From Ferrimonas balearica DSM 9799 (lineage in GTDB: Bacteria; Pseudomonadota; Gammaproteobacteria; Enterobacterales; Shewanellaceae), in the NCBI RefSeq assembly GCF_000148645.1, contig NC_014541.1:2007139-2071138 (forward strand): a stretch of 64,000 bases of DNA, given 5' to 3'. The notes below the pieces were generated by a model. That model saw only the letters and a list, made by a program, of their open reading frames with translations, ran no database searches and was not told where the DNA came from. How positions within the stretch are numbered: position 1 is the stretch's first letter; each line of letters opens with the position of its first letter. The translations under genes and the position numbers were made by a program. Shown here piece after piece: positions 16,475-25,358 of the stretch.

Positions 16475-17032
16475 GTGAAGATCGTGGAGTTGAGAACCAC
16501 CCTGGGCAGGGAGCGTGCGCTGCAAGCATTGCTTGTTGATGCGGTCACCAGTGGGGCGTTAATCGGCTTTTTGCCACCGATCACATCGGCTGAAGCAACA
16601 GCATACTGGGCGGATGTTGAGTCCGGGCTTGGTGCAGGCCAACGGAAGCTGTTTGTGGCGCACGAGGGTGGACGTGTCATCGGCGCCGTTCAGTTGTCGC
16701 TGTGCCGGAAGGGAAACGGGCGTCACCGCGGTGAGGTGGAAAAGCTGATGGTCAGAACCGATCACCGGGGTCGGGGCATCGCAAGGGCGCTGATGGCCCA
16801 CCTGGAGCAGGTCGCCCAACAGTGTGGTTTGTTGTTGCTTGTGCTGGACACCCGGCTGGGGGATGTGGCCTCTATGCTTTACCAATCCATTGGGTTTGTG
16901 GAAGCGGGCCAGATACCTCACTTTGCCCGCAGCGTAGATGGGCGGTTTGATGCCACCGTGATCTTCTATAAGTTTTTGAACATAAAGCCCATCACCGGGG
17001 AGGATAATGCGGTGAAAACCCCGGTGATCTGA
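16475..17032 (+). CDS. GNAT family N-acetyltransferase
   Basis: The GTG at 16475, with GGAGG nine bases upstream, gives 185 residues; no in-frame ATG fits. The acetyl-CoA binding motif is seen as KLMVRTDHRGRGIARALMAHLEQ (R/QxxGxG/A) around residues 95-115. It is preceded by the strand VIGAVQLSLC and followed by LLLLVLDTRLGDVASMLYQSIGF, typical of the fold. GNAT enzymes move an acetyl group from acetyl-CoA to an amine on small molecules or proteins, and the substrate is not evident. The stop codon is about 55 bases before the next gene, so the two may be co-transcribed. Confidence 0.85.
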   Translation: MKIVELRTTLGRERALQALLVDAVTSGALIGFLPPITSAEATAYWADVESGLGAGQRKLFVAHEGGRVIGAVQLSLCRKGNGRHRGEVEKLMVRTDHRGRGIARALMAHLEQVAQQCGLLLLVLDTRLGDVASMLYQSIGFVEAGQIPHFARSVDGRFDATVIFYKFLNIKPITGEDNAVKTPVI

Positions 17033-17086
17033 ATGGGATCTGTGGGACTGGACTCAGTCGACTTTTTATCCAGCGAGGAGGTAGGT

Positions 17087-18013
17087 ATGATGTCGCCTCG
17101 TTTGTCTAGGAGGAATCGCGTGCGCGTTCTGATTTCACTGCTGATTTTTCTCGGGTTTTCTGCTCAGGCTGCCATCTATTCGGCCCCGCCGCAGGGCAGC
17201 CGGCTGCTCGGTTTCCCGATGGAACACCGAGTGGCTGAAGGCCAGTCGCTGGACCATGTGGCCCAGCAGTACGATATGGGGCTGCTGGCGATGATGGCCG
17301 CGAACCCCGGCGTTGATCCCTTTCTGCCGCCCACCGGCAGCACCCTGACCCTGCCGTCGCAGATGCTGCTGCCGGACGTGGAGCGTCGCGGTGTGGTGAT
17401 CAACCTTGCTGAGCTGCGTCTCTACTATTTTGATAACGCTCGTGGGCGGGTCTACGTCTATCCCATCGGCATCGGCCGGGTAGGGCGTGAAACCCCTCTG
17501 GTTAAAACCAAGATCAGCCAACGCATTAAGGATCCGACTTGGACGCCGACGGCCAACACCCGCAAGGAGTGGCTGGAGGAGCGTGGTATCGAGTTGCCTC
17601 GTGTGGTGCCCGCCGGACCGGATAACCCCATGGGACATCGGGCATTGCGCCTCTCCTACGGTAATGGCGAATACCTGATCCACGGCACCAACCACGAGTT
17701 TGGCATCGGCATGCGGGTCAGCGCCGGCTGCATCCGGATGCGCCCTAACGACATCGAAGAACTGTTCGAGCTGGTGCGGGTGGGGGAACCGGTCCGCATC
17801 ATCAATGAGCCTATCAAGATTTCAGGTGAACCTAACGGGCTCTACCTGGAGGTGCATGAGCCGCTCAGCAAAAATGAAGAGCTGGATAAGAGCGCCAAGA
17901 CCCTGGAGCTTTCCGCCGAGCAAGTCAAGGTACTGAGCGCGCCGGAGCTGAACGACAGCAAGATCCAAACCCTGCTGCGTGAACAGCGCGGATTGCCGAT
18001 GATGGTGAACTGA
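17087..18013 (+). CDS. Periplasmic L,D-transpeptidase (YkuD/ErfK family)
   Basis: From the ATG at 17087 the protein is 308 residues, with AGGAGG five bases upstream. A GTG at 17120 has its own AGGAGG six bases upstream and would start right at the hydrophobic core of the signal peptide (VRVLISLLIFLGFSAQA), so the start is open between them. A LysM-like segment (HRVAEGQSLDHVAQQYDMG) precedes the YkuD domain. That domain carries the catalytic pattern HGTNHEFGIG...SAGCIRM with the nucleophilic Cys. Such enzymes make 3-3 crosslinks in peptidoglycan or attach Lpp to it. The lpp gene lies immediately downstream on the opposite strand, which fits the second role. Confidence 0.9.
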   Translation: MMSPRLSRRNRVRVLISLLIFLGFSAQAAIYSAPPQGSRLLGFPMEHRVAEGQSLDHVAQQYDMGLLAMMAANPGVDPFLPPTGSTLTLPSQMLLPDVERRGVVINLAELRLYYFDNARGRVYVYPIGIGRVGRETPLVKTKISQRIKDPTWTPTANTRKEWLEERGIELPRVVPAGPDNPMGHRALRLSYGNGEYLIHGTNHEFGIGMRVSAGCIRMRPNDIEELFELVRVGEPVRIINEPIKISGEPNGLYLEVHEPLSKNEELDKSAKTLELSAEQVKVLSAPELNDSKIQTLLREQRGLPMMVN

Positions 18014-18042
18014 GTCGCGGCCAAAGCCGGAAAAAACGCATA

Positions 18043-18070
18043 AAAAAGGGCACCTCAAGGTGCCCTTTTT
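18043..18070. terminator. Bidirectional terminator between L,D-transpeptidase and lpp
   Basis: AAAAAGGGCACC and GGTGCCCTTTTT form a perfect stem around TCAA, with A and T runs on both sides, suiting both converging genes. Confidence 0.92.
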
Positions 18071-18090
18071 GCCGGGGAAGAAAGCCCCTA

Positions 18091-18351
18091 TCACTTACGG
18101 TAACCGGTGGCCATGTTATCGATGCGAGCGTTAGCGCGAGCGGCTTCGGCTTGGGCATCTTCAGCAGCGGCACGAGCAGCGCGGATATCGCTGTTCATTT
18201 GGCTGTGGTCGGCACGCAGTGCGCCAACTTGATCAGACAGAGAGTCCACTTTATTGGACATGGACTGAACCTGAGCTTCCAGCTCAGAAGTGTTGGCACA
18301 ACCGAAGAGCAGGGCGCTCATGGCAAGACCGATAAACAGTTTAGCTTTCAT
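18091..18351 (-). CDS. lpp: Lpp-type major outer membrane lipoprotein
   Basis: This is a short 86-residue lipoprotein. The signal ends in the lipobox LLFGC, so the mature protein starts at a lipidated Cys. The mature chain is a heptad-repeat coiled coil (VDSLSDQVGALRADH) followed by an alanine-rich zipper (RAARAAAEDAQAEAARANARI). It ends in YRK, whose terminal lysine is the residue joined to peptidoglycan in Lpp proteins. It tethers the outer membrane to the cell wall in trimeric form. It is slightly longer than E. coli Lpp (78 residues). A plausible sigma-70 promoter lies 76-103 bases upstream, and the neighbouring L,D-transpeptidase could be its attachment enzyme. Confidence 0.93.
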   Translation of the reverse strand: MKAKLFIGLAMSALLFGCANTSELEAQVQSMSNKVDSLSDQVGALRADHSQMNSDIRAARAAAEDAQAEAARANARIDNMATGYRK

Positions 18352-18426
18352 ATCCTCTCCTTAAACCTGACAACGACGGCGCGAACGAGACGACCTGCGT
18401 TCGCCGACACAAACGTTGCGCCGTAG

Positions 18427-18454
18427 AGTATGGCACATTAATTCGCCACCTCAA
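18427..18454 (-). promoter_or_regulatory. Probable sigma-70 promoter of lpp
   Basis: On the minus strand TTGAGG (-35) and CATACT (-10) are separated by 16 bases. They sit about 76 bases upstream of the lpp start, leaving a leader of roughly 65-70 bases. Confidence 0.45.
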
Positions 18455-18576
18455 GGTTGTCACATCCTATAAGTCTTTGCCAACAAAAACTTTTGGCATC
18501 AAATTGCGCCGAATCAACGATGAACAGGATCATTCCGTTAACATGGCGTGCCTATACTGGATCGCAGGAGGTGCCC

Positions 18577-20886
18577 ATGAAACCTGTGGTTCTGGCGGTG
18601 GTGCTCTCGTTGTTGTTGTTGGTAGTCGGGCTGGTGTGCTGGGGCCAATACAAGCAGCTTACCCATCCCTACGTTCGGCATCAGGTCGGGCAGGTGCCTG
18701 AACACCTGAATGACCCCCCTCCGTTGGATGTTCAACGTCACCTGATGCTGACTGAACGCCCCCCGGAAACCGCGTCCTTTCCCATCGCGCTTGGGGAGAC
18801 CGGCCCGGTGGTGCCGCTTTATGCCGGTGCCCGCCAATACCCCTTCTTCTGCATGACCCACTTTTCCAGTCTTGGCCAACCGCTGGTGGATAACCTCAGT
18901 GGGGACGGCGTGCCGGTTTATGCCGAAGATGAGAGCGGGCTGACCGACCAGGTGATTGGCTACGCCCGGGACTGCCAGCTGCCAACCGCCCTCAGTTACT
19001 GGTATGTCGATGCCAAGGGCCGGGTTTTGCCATGGAGTGAACAGGTGGATGAGAGCGACATCGCCCTTGTTGACCGGGGCGGTGAAACGGTGCCGGAGCT
19101 GTACCGACTCGAAACCGGCACCATCAATCGTTACCCCTATTACATCGCCATGCCCTATCGGCCCGGGGCGGGGCGCACTGATACCCCGGACTGGAATGGT
19201 CGCCTGATCTACCAGTTCCATGGCGGCAGCGGCATCGGATTTCGCCAGGGCCGGCTGCGCCCGGCGGGCTTTCTGACCAAGCGCCTGCAGCAGTTGCGTC
19301 GCGGCTATGCGGTGATCAGCTCCACCGGCAATAAAACCGCGTACACCTACAACATGCTGCTGGCGGAGGACACCGCACGTCGGGTTAAACGGCAGTTTGT
19401 CAGCTTGTACGGCCCGCCCCGTTACACCATTGGCATTGGTGGATCCGGTGGTGGCCTGGCCCAATACCTGATGATGCAAAACGGCAGTGGCGTGATTGAT
19501 GGTGCGCTGGCGCTCTATGCCTATCCGGATATGTTGAGCCAGACGCTTTATGGCCTCGACTGTGACCTGCTCAACACCTACTACGCGTTTCGGGCTGACC
19601 AGCCGGAGCTGTGGCAGAACTTCGACGTGCGTCCTTCGGTAGAGGGCTTGAACGCGGCCGCGGGGTTTGACCAGCGGGCGCCGTTTCTGGAACCGCTGAA
19701 TCAGCTGCTGCAGGGACGCTGGCCCCGTTGGCCATCCGGCTCCAGTGAGTGCATCAATGGCTGGTTTGGTTTGTCCTCGTTGATCCACAACCCCCACCAG
19801 GGCTACATCCGGCCAATGTTTCATGATGACGTGGTGGAGGGACGGCACTGGAGCTACTGGGAGGATCTGCACCAGATCTTTGGGCGTGACGAGGACGGTT
19901 TTGCCCGAACCACCTGGGACAATCGCGGCGTGCAGTATGGTCTGGCGGCGTTGCAGCAGGGCCAGTTGTCGGTGCGGGCCTTCCTTCATCTGAATCAGCG
20001 CATTGGCGGCTGGGTACCCGCCGGGCAGATGGAAGCGGAAACCCTGTGGGCGCCGTTGGGCAAACTGCTGCCGCTGTGGTTGACGCTGTGGGGCAATCAC
20101 AACGTGCATGATGGTGAGTTTGCCCGCCGTACCGAAGGCGACCCGGTGGCGATTGAGCGGGCCTATCGCAGCGGTCAGGTGTTTCTCGGCTACAACCCGT
20201 TGCCGGTGATCGATCTGCGCCACTATCTGGAAGACCAGCTCGACATGCACCACCTGTCCGCCTCATTTGAAGCCCGCGCCCGGATCCAGCAGTGGCACGG
20301 CCATTATGACAACCAGCTTATCTGGGTGGCGGACAAGGCCCACACACCAATGGCTAATGCCTTTGATGCCATGGAGCGGTGGCTGGAGGCGCGCCAGCGG
20401 GGTGAAGGCAAACCTGCGGACCTGACTGACCAGTGCTTTGCCGCGGATGGCAGCGTGATTGCGCGGGGCGAAGCGGTGTGGGATGGCCCCTGGAATGGCC
20501 GTGAAAGCGGCCACTGTACCGTCGAGTTCCCGGCCTATACCAACGCCCGAATCCAGGCCGGCGGCCCCTGGCTCGGTGCGATATTCCAGTGTCATCGAAT
20601 TGCGGTGGAGGACGCGTTGGAGGCGGGGCTGTATCAGGATGACCGAATGGCAGCGCACCGGGCGGAGCTTGAGCGGATCTTTCCCGAAGGGGTGTGTGAC
20701 TATCGTCAGGGCGATGCCGCCAGACCGGCCGACCTGTCACCACAGGCGCTGTCGGCAAGTCTGGCGGTTCGGAAGTCAGGGGATAACGTACAGGGCGATG
20801 GTCAGGCAGTGGCAGACCGCGCCGCCGAGTACGAACAGGTGCCAGATCGCGTGGGTATAGGGGAAGCGCTTGGCGGCATAGAATAG
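18577..20886 (+). CDS. DUF6351-like exported alpha/beta hydrolase
   Basis: The ATG at 18577, preceded by AGGAGG, gives 769 residues. The N-terminus is a membrane anchor or uncleaved signal (VVLAVVLSLLLLVVGLVCW). The large extracytoplasmic part has a nucleophile elbow-like motif GIGGSGGGLAQYLMM, as in tannase or polyhydroxybutyrate-oligomer hydrolase-type folds. It also has conserved phrases such as YQFHGGSGIGFRQG, SSTGNKTAYTYN and GHYDNQLIWV. I recall similar proteins grouped as DUF6351; the substrate is unknown and hydrolase activity is inference. The last 37 codons run antisense over the 3' end of the hemolysin III gene, so the original stop may have been lost. Confidence 0.7.
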   Translation: MKPVVLAVVLSLLLLVVGLVCWGQYKQLTHPYVRHQVGQVPEHLNDPPPLDVQRHLMLTERPPETASFPIALGETGPVVPLYAGARQYPFFCMTHFSSLGQPLVDNLSGDGVPVYAEDESGLTDQVIGYARDCQLPTALSYWYVDAKGRVLPWSEQVDESDIALVDRGGETVPELYRLETGTINRYPYYIAMPYRPGAGRTDTPDWNGRLIYQFHGGSGIGFRQGRLRPAGFLTKRLQQLRRGYAVISSTGNKTAYTYNMLLAEDTARRVKRQFVSLYGPPRYTIGIGGSGGGLAQYLMMQNGSGVIDGALALYAYPDMLSQTLYGLDCDLLNTYYAFRADQPELWQNFDVRPSVEGLNAAAGFDQRAPFLEPLNQLLQGRWPRWPSGSSECINGWFGLSSLIHNPHQGYIRPMFHDDVVEGRHWSYWEDLHQIFGRDEDGFARTTWDNRGVQYGLAALQQGQLSVRAFLHLNQRIGGWVPAGQMEAETLWAPLGKLLPLWLTLWGNHNVHDGEFARRTEGDPVAIERAYRSGQVFLGYNPLPVIDLRHYLEDQLDMHHLSASFEARARIQQWHGHYDNQLIWVADKAHTPMANAFDAMERWLEARQRGEGKPADLTDQCFAADGSVIARGEAVWDGPWNGRESGHCTVEFPAYTNARIQAGGPWLGAIFQCHRIAVEDALEAGLYQDDRMAAHRAELERIFPEGVCDYRQGDAARPADLSPQALSASLAVRKSGDNVQGDGQAVADRAAEYEQVPDRVGIGEALGGIE

Positions 20887-21456
20887 GGTGCCGAGGCTGT
20901 AGCTCAGGCCACCGGCCAGCAAAAGGATAAAGCCCGCGGTGGGCAGTACGGCGTAGAGTTCTACGATCACCGCGAGGCTGGCCCAGCCCATCGCCAGATA
21001 GGTCACCATGGCCAGCTTTTTAAAGCGGTGTACAAACAGAGCTTTGAACAATACGCCCATGGCGGCCAGAACCCAGATAAAGGCCAGCAGCAGGTGTGAG
21101 GCGCTGTTGTCCAGGGCGATCAGCATCAAGGGGGTATAGCTGCCGGCGATCAACAGGTAGATGGCGCAGTGATCCAGTCGCTTAAGCACCGCTTTGGCGG
21201 GCTCATGCTGGATGCTGTGGTACAGGGTAGAGCAGAGAAACATCAGAATAAGGGTGGCGCCGTAAACGCTGATGGCGGCGATGCCGCTGGCGGGCAACAC
21301 CGGAATGCCTTTGTTCAGCATCAGAGTTAACCCGACAATGGCGGCGGCGACGCCCAGCCCGTGGGTCACGGCGTTGGCGATCTCTTCGCCGATAGAGTAA
21401 GCCCGGATCTGCATAGGGTCGGTAGTTCCATTAGAGTTTTTATTCTGTGCCGTCAT
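20776..21456 (-). CDS. Hemolysin III family membrane protein (TrhA/YqfA-like)
   Basis: The ATG at 21456 gives 226 residues with seven membrane segments and the PAQR-type signature EEIANAVTHGLGV at the N-terminus, FLCSTLYHSIQH in the middle, and FPYTHAIWHLFVLGGAVCH at the end. These motifs supply the conserved His residues thought to bind metal. The homologous E. coli protein TrhA is linked to membrane energetics and lipid homeostasis; haemolysis itself is not well supported. The frame is open upstream to 21513, but GGGGGGA precedes the chosen start. Its 3' end overlaps the converging DUF6351 gene by 111 bases. Confidence 0.88.
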   Translation of the reverse strand: MTAQNKNSNGTTDPMQIRAYSIGEEIANAVTHGLGVAAAIVGLTLMLNKGIPVLPASGIAAISVYGATLILMFLCSTLYHSIQHEPAKAVLKRLDHCAIYLLIAGSYTPLMLIALDNSASHLLLAFIWVLAAMGVLFKALFVHRFKKLAMVTYLAMGWASLAVIVELYAVLPTAGFILLLAGGLSYSLGTLFYAAKRFPYTHAIWHLFVLGGAVCHCLTIALYVIP

Positions 21457-21500
21457 CCTAACAGTCCCCCCTTTGGGCGCACAAGTGTTCGCTGAAAAAT

Positions 21501-22469
21501 TCATTGTAGCCATTCAATCAGCATCAGCAGAGTGTTTTGTCGCCCTGGCTTCTGCCAATCGATGTTGTCGTCGGAGATCAGCAGCAGGTACTGTCTGCCA
21601 TCCCGTTCAAAGGCCGCAATCCCCTCAAAGTTGTCCAGCGCCTGCAGCAACTGGTGGCTGCGGGCCAGCAACAGTGGTCGCCCGCCGGGCCCATCTTCCG
21701 CCGTGAAGGCGCCTGCCGGGTAGTGGCTCAGGCCAATGGTGGTGATGCCGCGCTGGTAGTGGCGATGCAGCAATACCACGTCGCCATTTGCCAACTCGGT
21801 GGCATCCACCGGGGCGGCGCTGATGGCCAGTGGCAGAGACATCGGTTCAGCGTCCTTCCCCGGTTGCAAACGCCAGGCACGGCGGGATCGATCATCGTGA
21901 TTATGGGATTTCTCTGAAATGGGCAGCAGCGGCCCGAACGGCCGAACCACGGCGATCGCTTCGATGCCATCGTTTCCTGCCGGATGATAATCGGGCAGAG
22001 TAAAACGGGGGATGGCACGACGGCGGTGGCGGTCGAGCTGATACAGCACCGGGCTTTCATCCAGCCCGACCAATATCAGCTCGCCTGCGATCACCATGGA
22101 TTCGATGTTGTTCAGTCCGATGCCATTTGGGTCGAGGATCTGGCCGTGGTCGCGATATTGAACCCCGGACAGCTCACCCTCCTCAATCTCCACATCAAAG
22201 CTCAGCCAATGCCCATCGCGGTCTGAGGTGGCCTGAAAACCGAGATGGCTGCCCAGGTAGACCAGTGTCGACCAGGAGCCGCGGTGGCTGGGCAGGCCCT
22301 TTGGCGGGGCCAGGCGCAGGGTGCCCGCATACCGCAGTGACTGGGTGTCCTGGCTGAGTACCTCAAAGTCGGAACGCCAGGGTTCAGCGCGCAGTTCAAA
22401 CGGCGCTTGCGCGTAGGTCGGCATATGGGCGAGGGCCATCAGCCAGATCAGAGCCAGGCGGCAGCTCAT
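21501..22469 (-). CDS. Secreted esterase-like/phytase-like beta-propeller protein
   Basis: The protein is 322 residues with a signal peptide (MSCRLALIWLMALAHMPTYAQA). The mature part has repeated blade-like strands and the sequences GSHLGFQATSDRDGHW, NNIESMVIAGELILVG, GNDGIEAIAV and LDNFEGIAAFERDGRQYLLLISDDN. These are characteristic of the family annotated as esterase-like activity of phytase. True phytase or esterase activity has rarely been shown for this family, so the enzymatic role is inference. It starts at an ATG that overlaps the stop of the upstream GNAT gene by four bases (ATGA), so the pair is an operon. The stop lies 45 bases from the hemolysin III start. Confidence 0.78.
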   Translation of the reverse strand: MSCRLALIWLMALAHMPTYAQAPFELRAEPWRSDFEVLSQDTQSLRYAGTLRLAPPKGLPSHRGSWSTLVYLGSHLGFQATSDRDGHWLSFDVEIEEGELSGVQYRDHGQILDPNGIGLNNIESMVIAGELILVGLDESPVLYQLDRHRRRAIPRFTLPDYHPAGNDGIEAIAVVRPFGPLLPISEKSHNHDDRSRRAWRLQPGKDAEPMSLPLAISAAPVDATELANGDVVLLHRHYQRGITTIGLSHYPAGAFTAEDGPGGRPLLLARSHQLLQALDNFEGIAAFERDGRQYLLLISDDNIDWQKPGRQNTLLMLIEWLQ

Positions 22470-23032
22470 CGCGCGCTCTCCAGGTATTGGTCGCGGGTGA
22501 TGCCGTAGATCTCCACCTCAAAACCCCGCACCACCTCGTCGCGCCAATAACGCTCCCCCAGTGCCAACGCCAACCGTTTCGACGCCAGGTTATCCGGGTG
22601 GATGATGCTGATCACCTCCTGTCGATTGGGGTCAGAAAAGGCCCAGTCCAGCGCCACTCTGGCGGCTTCGCTGGCCAGCCCCTGACCCTGATACTCCCGG
22701 GACAGGCACCAGCCGATTTCGAAACCGGGCCAGCCTTCCGGCTGCAGAAAGCCAACCCGGCCGATGCAGGCGCCAGTGGCTTTGTGTTCAACGGCCCAGT
22801 GGCCAAACCCTTTCAGTTGCCAGTGCCCCGCCATTACGGCCATATGGCGCCAGGCGTCCTCCCGACTGAGGGTATGGCCACCGAGATAGCGCATCACCTC
22901 TTCGTCGCCACATACCTCGGCATAGGCATCAATGTCCTGGTCACGCCATTGGCGCAGGGTCAATCTCGGGGTATCCAGTTCCAGGCTCAAGCCGTCTCTC
23001 CTTGCATAGGGTGCGCGGGCGCTATGTTCCAT
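22466..23032 (-). CDS. GNAT family N-acetyltransferase, RimJ/RimL-like
   Basis: This 188-residue protein belongs to the RimJ/RimL type of GNAT enzymes. It opens with LDTPRLTLRQWRDQDIDAYAEV and has the acetyl-CoA loop CLSREYQGQGLASEAARVALDWAF around residues 110-135. It continues with the family phrase VISIIHPDNLASKRLALALG. These enzymes acetylate N-termini of ribosomal proteins or small amines, and the target here is unknown. Its stop overlaps the start of the phytase-like gene, indicating translational coupling. It diverges from the VanZ gene across 67 bases. Confidence 0.87.
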   Translation of the reverse strand: MEHSARAPYARRDGLSLELDTPRLTLRQWRDQDIDAYAEVCGDEEVMRYLGGHTLSREDAWRHMAVMAGHWQLKGFGHWAVEHKATGACIGRVGFLQPEGWPGFEIGWCLSREYQGQGLASEAARVALDWAFSDPNRQEVISIIHPDNLASKRLALALGERYWRDEVVRGFEVEIYGITRDQYLESAR

Positions 23033-23099
23033 CAGGCTAATAGGTTACCCTGCGGCTCTTTATGACAAAAGCGTAACAACGCTTGGAAAGGGGGCAGGG

Positions 23100-23510
23100 A
23101 TGCCGTTTAGAAGCCTGCTGAAATGGGGCCTTGCGCTGGCGTTTCTGGGATTTCTGTTGTGGGTAATCGCCCTCGCCAATCGGGGCGAAGTGGCGCAGTG
23201 GTTCGGCATCGTCCGGACACTGCCCTACGGCGATAAGTGGGGTCATATCGGGCTGTATGGCCTGCTGACCTTGTTGTTCAACTGGGCGCTGGGTTGGCGT
23301 GCCCTCTCGATTGGGGCCTGGGCGCAATGGGGTACGATTCTGGTGGCGCTGTTCGCGGTGGCAGAAGAGATGACACAGGCGTGGAACCCAAACCGAACCC
23401 TGGACATCTGGGACCTTGCTGCAGATGCGGTGGGATTAGTGTTGGCGACCGGGCTCTCCCTGTATCTGGCCCGCCTCAGCGGACCAGCTCGAGGATCTGC
23501 TCAGCATTAA
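23100..23510 (+). CDS. VanZ-like membrane protein
   Basis: The 136-residue protein has four membrane segments and VanZ-family motifs: GDKWGHIGLYGLLTLLFNWAL and AEEMTQAWNPNRTLDIWDLAADAVG. The last resembles the conserved E-xxQ...R-xxDxxDxxANxxG pattern. VanZ proteins affect teicoplanin resistance in Gram-positives, but most Gram-negative members have no known role. The ATG at 23100 follows a GGGGGCAGGG stretch. Its last 35 bases overlap the converging phosphoesterase gene, a modest tail-to-tail overlap. Confidence 0.85.
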   Translation: MPFRSLLKWGLALAFLGFLLWVIALANRGEVAQWFGIVRTLPYGDKWGHIGLYGLLTLLFNWALGWRALSIGAWAQWGTILVALFAVAEEMTQAWNPNRTLDIWDLAADAVGLVLATGLSLYLARLSGPARGSAQH

Positions 23511-24201
23511 GCAGGGATAACCGGCCCTGGGGATAGCCGGCGCCGGTATCCAGCCAGACCCGGTTGCCGTGGCTGCGCAGATTCTGCAGTGGCGTATGTC
23601 CCATCACCAATGCATCAATCCCGGGCAGGGGCTCGGGGTATTCCCCTTTGCCCATCTCCCGCAGGACGTCGCGGCTCCACAGGCAGTCAAACTGCTGGAA
23701 ACGGTTTAACGGGTATTGGCACGCTTCCCGGAAAGCATCCCAGCTGTCGCCGGGGCAGTCGGCGTGAACAACGCCGATGCGGGCGTCCAGCGCCGGGATC
23801 TGCACTTCCAGCCCAAAGGGCAGGGCGGGTAACAGCCGTTCCGCCTTTACCATCATCGCTCGTTGCGTTGGCTCGTCGAGGTCGAGGTACCACTTGCCGC
23901 CACAGCGCAGCCAGCTGTTCAGGTTCTCCTGATCGCCGGACAGGGCGTCCATCAACATCGCTTCGTGGTTGCCCAGAACGCAGTAGAACCACGGCATCTC
24001 CAACAGATCCAGGCAGGCCAGTGAATCCTGGCCACGATCGATCAGGTCACCCACGCAGATCACCCGGTCGCCCATCTCCGGGGCAAAGTTAACCTGATTC
24101 AGCAATTGGCTCAGTTGGCGGCGCTCTCCGTGAAGATCGCCGATAAAGAAAGCCCGGCCCTCAACAACGAGGGTGGCAAACTGCCCTTGTGGTGTGGTCA
24201 A
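23476..24201 (-). CDS. PrpA/PrpB-like metallophosphoesterase (protein phosphatase family)
   Basis: This is 241 residues with the calcineurin-like metal-binding motifs in order: IGDLHGE (about 20), VICVGDLIDRGQDS (about 48), VLGNHEAML (about 75) and a later VMGHTPLQN. This order fits bacterial PPP-type phosphatases such as PrpA/PrpB, which remove phosphate from Ser/Thr, Tyr or His residues. The only possible start before IGDLHG is the TTG at 24201, since the frame is closed by a TGA 30 bases upstream and contains no ATG or GTG. GAGACAGG lies just upstream. The target is unknown; a Ser/Thr kinase gene is present elsewhere in the window, but no link is shown. Confidence 0.88.
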   Translation of the reverse strand: MTTPQGQFATLVVEGRAFFIGDLHGERRQLSQLLNQVNFAPEMGDRVICVGDLIDRGQDSLACLDLLEMPWFYCVLGNHEAMLMDALSGDQENLNSWLRCGGKWYLDLDEPTQRAMMVKAERLLPALPFGLEVQIPALDARIGVVHADCPGDSWDAFREACQYPLNRFQQFDCLWSRDVLREMGKGEYPEPLPGIDALVMGHTPLQNLRSHGNRVWLDTGAGYPQGRLSLLNAEQILELVR

Positions 24202-24282
24202 AACGCCTGTCTCATCACTAACTTCTTGAACTCAGTGTAGCGACAGCCGACGGCGAATCCCAAGCGACGGCATGAATGGGGG

Positions 24283-25215
24283 TCAGTAATTCCAGTAGAA
24301 GGCGAGACGACCGTAGCTGGTCCAATCCCGCGAGGCGTCACGGTAGGCCGCGCTGTCCCCCTGCACACTGAAACTGGCGCCGAAGCCCCGGTAGTGGCCA
24401 CGGAGGCCGACCGCCCATCCGGCCTGCCAGTGGGCCAGGCTCACATCGGGGGCGTCGTCGGGCCGTGGCCCCTGCAGGGTGATGTCATTGAGGCGGTAGC
24501 GCACTTCGCTGCCCGCATAGAGAGTCCAGCCAGCACGTCCCGGCCCGGCAACCGGGCCCTGGCTCCAGTGACGCCCGCGCAGGGCGCCAAGTTCATTGCC
24601 CCAGCCCATGCTGAACCCCATGGCGGCCTCACTCTGCAGGTTGCCGCCCTGGATTCGGGGGTGAAGCAGCAGGTCCCAGCCCGTGCTGTCCCAGTCCACC
24701 TGATACACCCGTCGACTCTGCAGCCAGGAGAGCTGCATCAGCGGGGTGTTCTCAATCTGCTGGTCCCAGCCATCCGGGGCGGTATTGCCGAGCCATTTAT
24801 GCACTTGTCGCTGAACCGCCTCAGCACCGGAGGCGGGGCCTATCACCCCAAGGCTGACGCCGTAGTGGTCGGCCCGGTTTTCCGATTCCTGACCGAGCCC
24901 CACCGTAGCCAACAGGGTGCCGGCGTAGGGGCGCTCCAGTGAGGACTGATCTTCGGGATCAAGGTCGGAGGGGGTCCACATCTTCTGGCTGAGTTCGCCG
25001 TGCCAGTAGACCTGGTGGTCAGGAATGCGACGGGCAAACGGTTTTAGTGGGGCGGGCAGTTCGCTGCCCGGTGCACTGATGTGGCCCAGAAACAGGCCGT
25101 TGGTGTAATCGCCATCGGTTTTGACCACGACGTCGTTGTCCATGGCCCAGTAACCACTACTGGCTAACGCGGGTGTGGCGCACAGCCACACCAAAACGCC
25201 CGACCCATACTTCAT
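24283..25215 (-). CDS. LpxR-family lipid A deacylase (outer membrane, DUF2219)
   Basis: The ATG at 25215, with AGGAG five bases upstream, gives 310 residues starting with a signal peptide (MKYGSGVLVWLCATPALASS). The mature N-terminus DNDVVVKTDGDYTNGLFLGH is the LpxR/DUF2219 hallmark. Later parts contain barrel strands and end in an aromatic (GRLAFYWNY), fitting an outer-membrane beta-barrel. LpxR removes the 3'-acyloxyacyl chain of lipid A in a calcium-dependent reaction, changing recognition and permeability. Whether this member is active is not known, but the Asn-Asp and Tyr-Thr-Asn-Gly motifs near the active site are kept. It is divergent from the alkaline phosphatase gene. Confidence 0.83.
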   Translation of the reverse strand: MKYGSGVLVWLCATPALASSGYWAMDNDVVVKTDGDYTNGLFLGHISAPGSELPAPLKPFARRIPDHQVYWHGELSQKMWTPSDLDPEDQSSLERPYAGTLLATVGLGQESENRADHYGVSLGVIGPASGAEAVQRQVHKWLGNTAPDGWDQQIENTPLMQLSWLQSRRVYQVDWDSTGWDLLLHPRIQGGNLQSEAAMGFSMGWGNELGALRGRHWSQGPVAGPGRAGWTLYAGSEVRYRLNDITLQGPRPDDAPDVSLAHWQAGWAVGLRGHYRGFGASFSVQGDSAAYRDASRDWTSYGRLAFYWNY

Positions 25216-25358
25216 CGCCACTCCTGACTTCTGGGAACTGGGTTCACTGTACGTAACTGAGCAGACGGGTGCAAAAACCGGCCCGCTGGTGACTTTATCT
25301 TGTCACCGGAGTGGGATAGGCTGCGCCCAGACGGAACAGAACCAAGACAAGGATTTAC

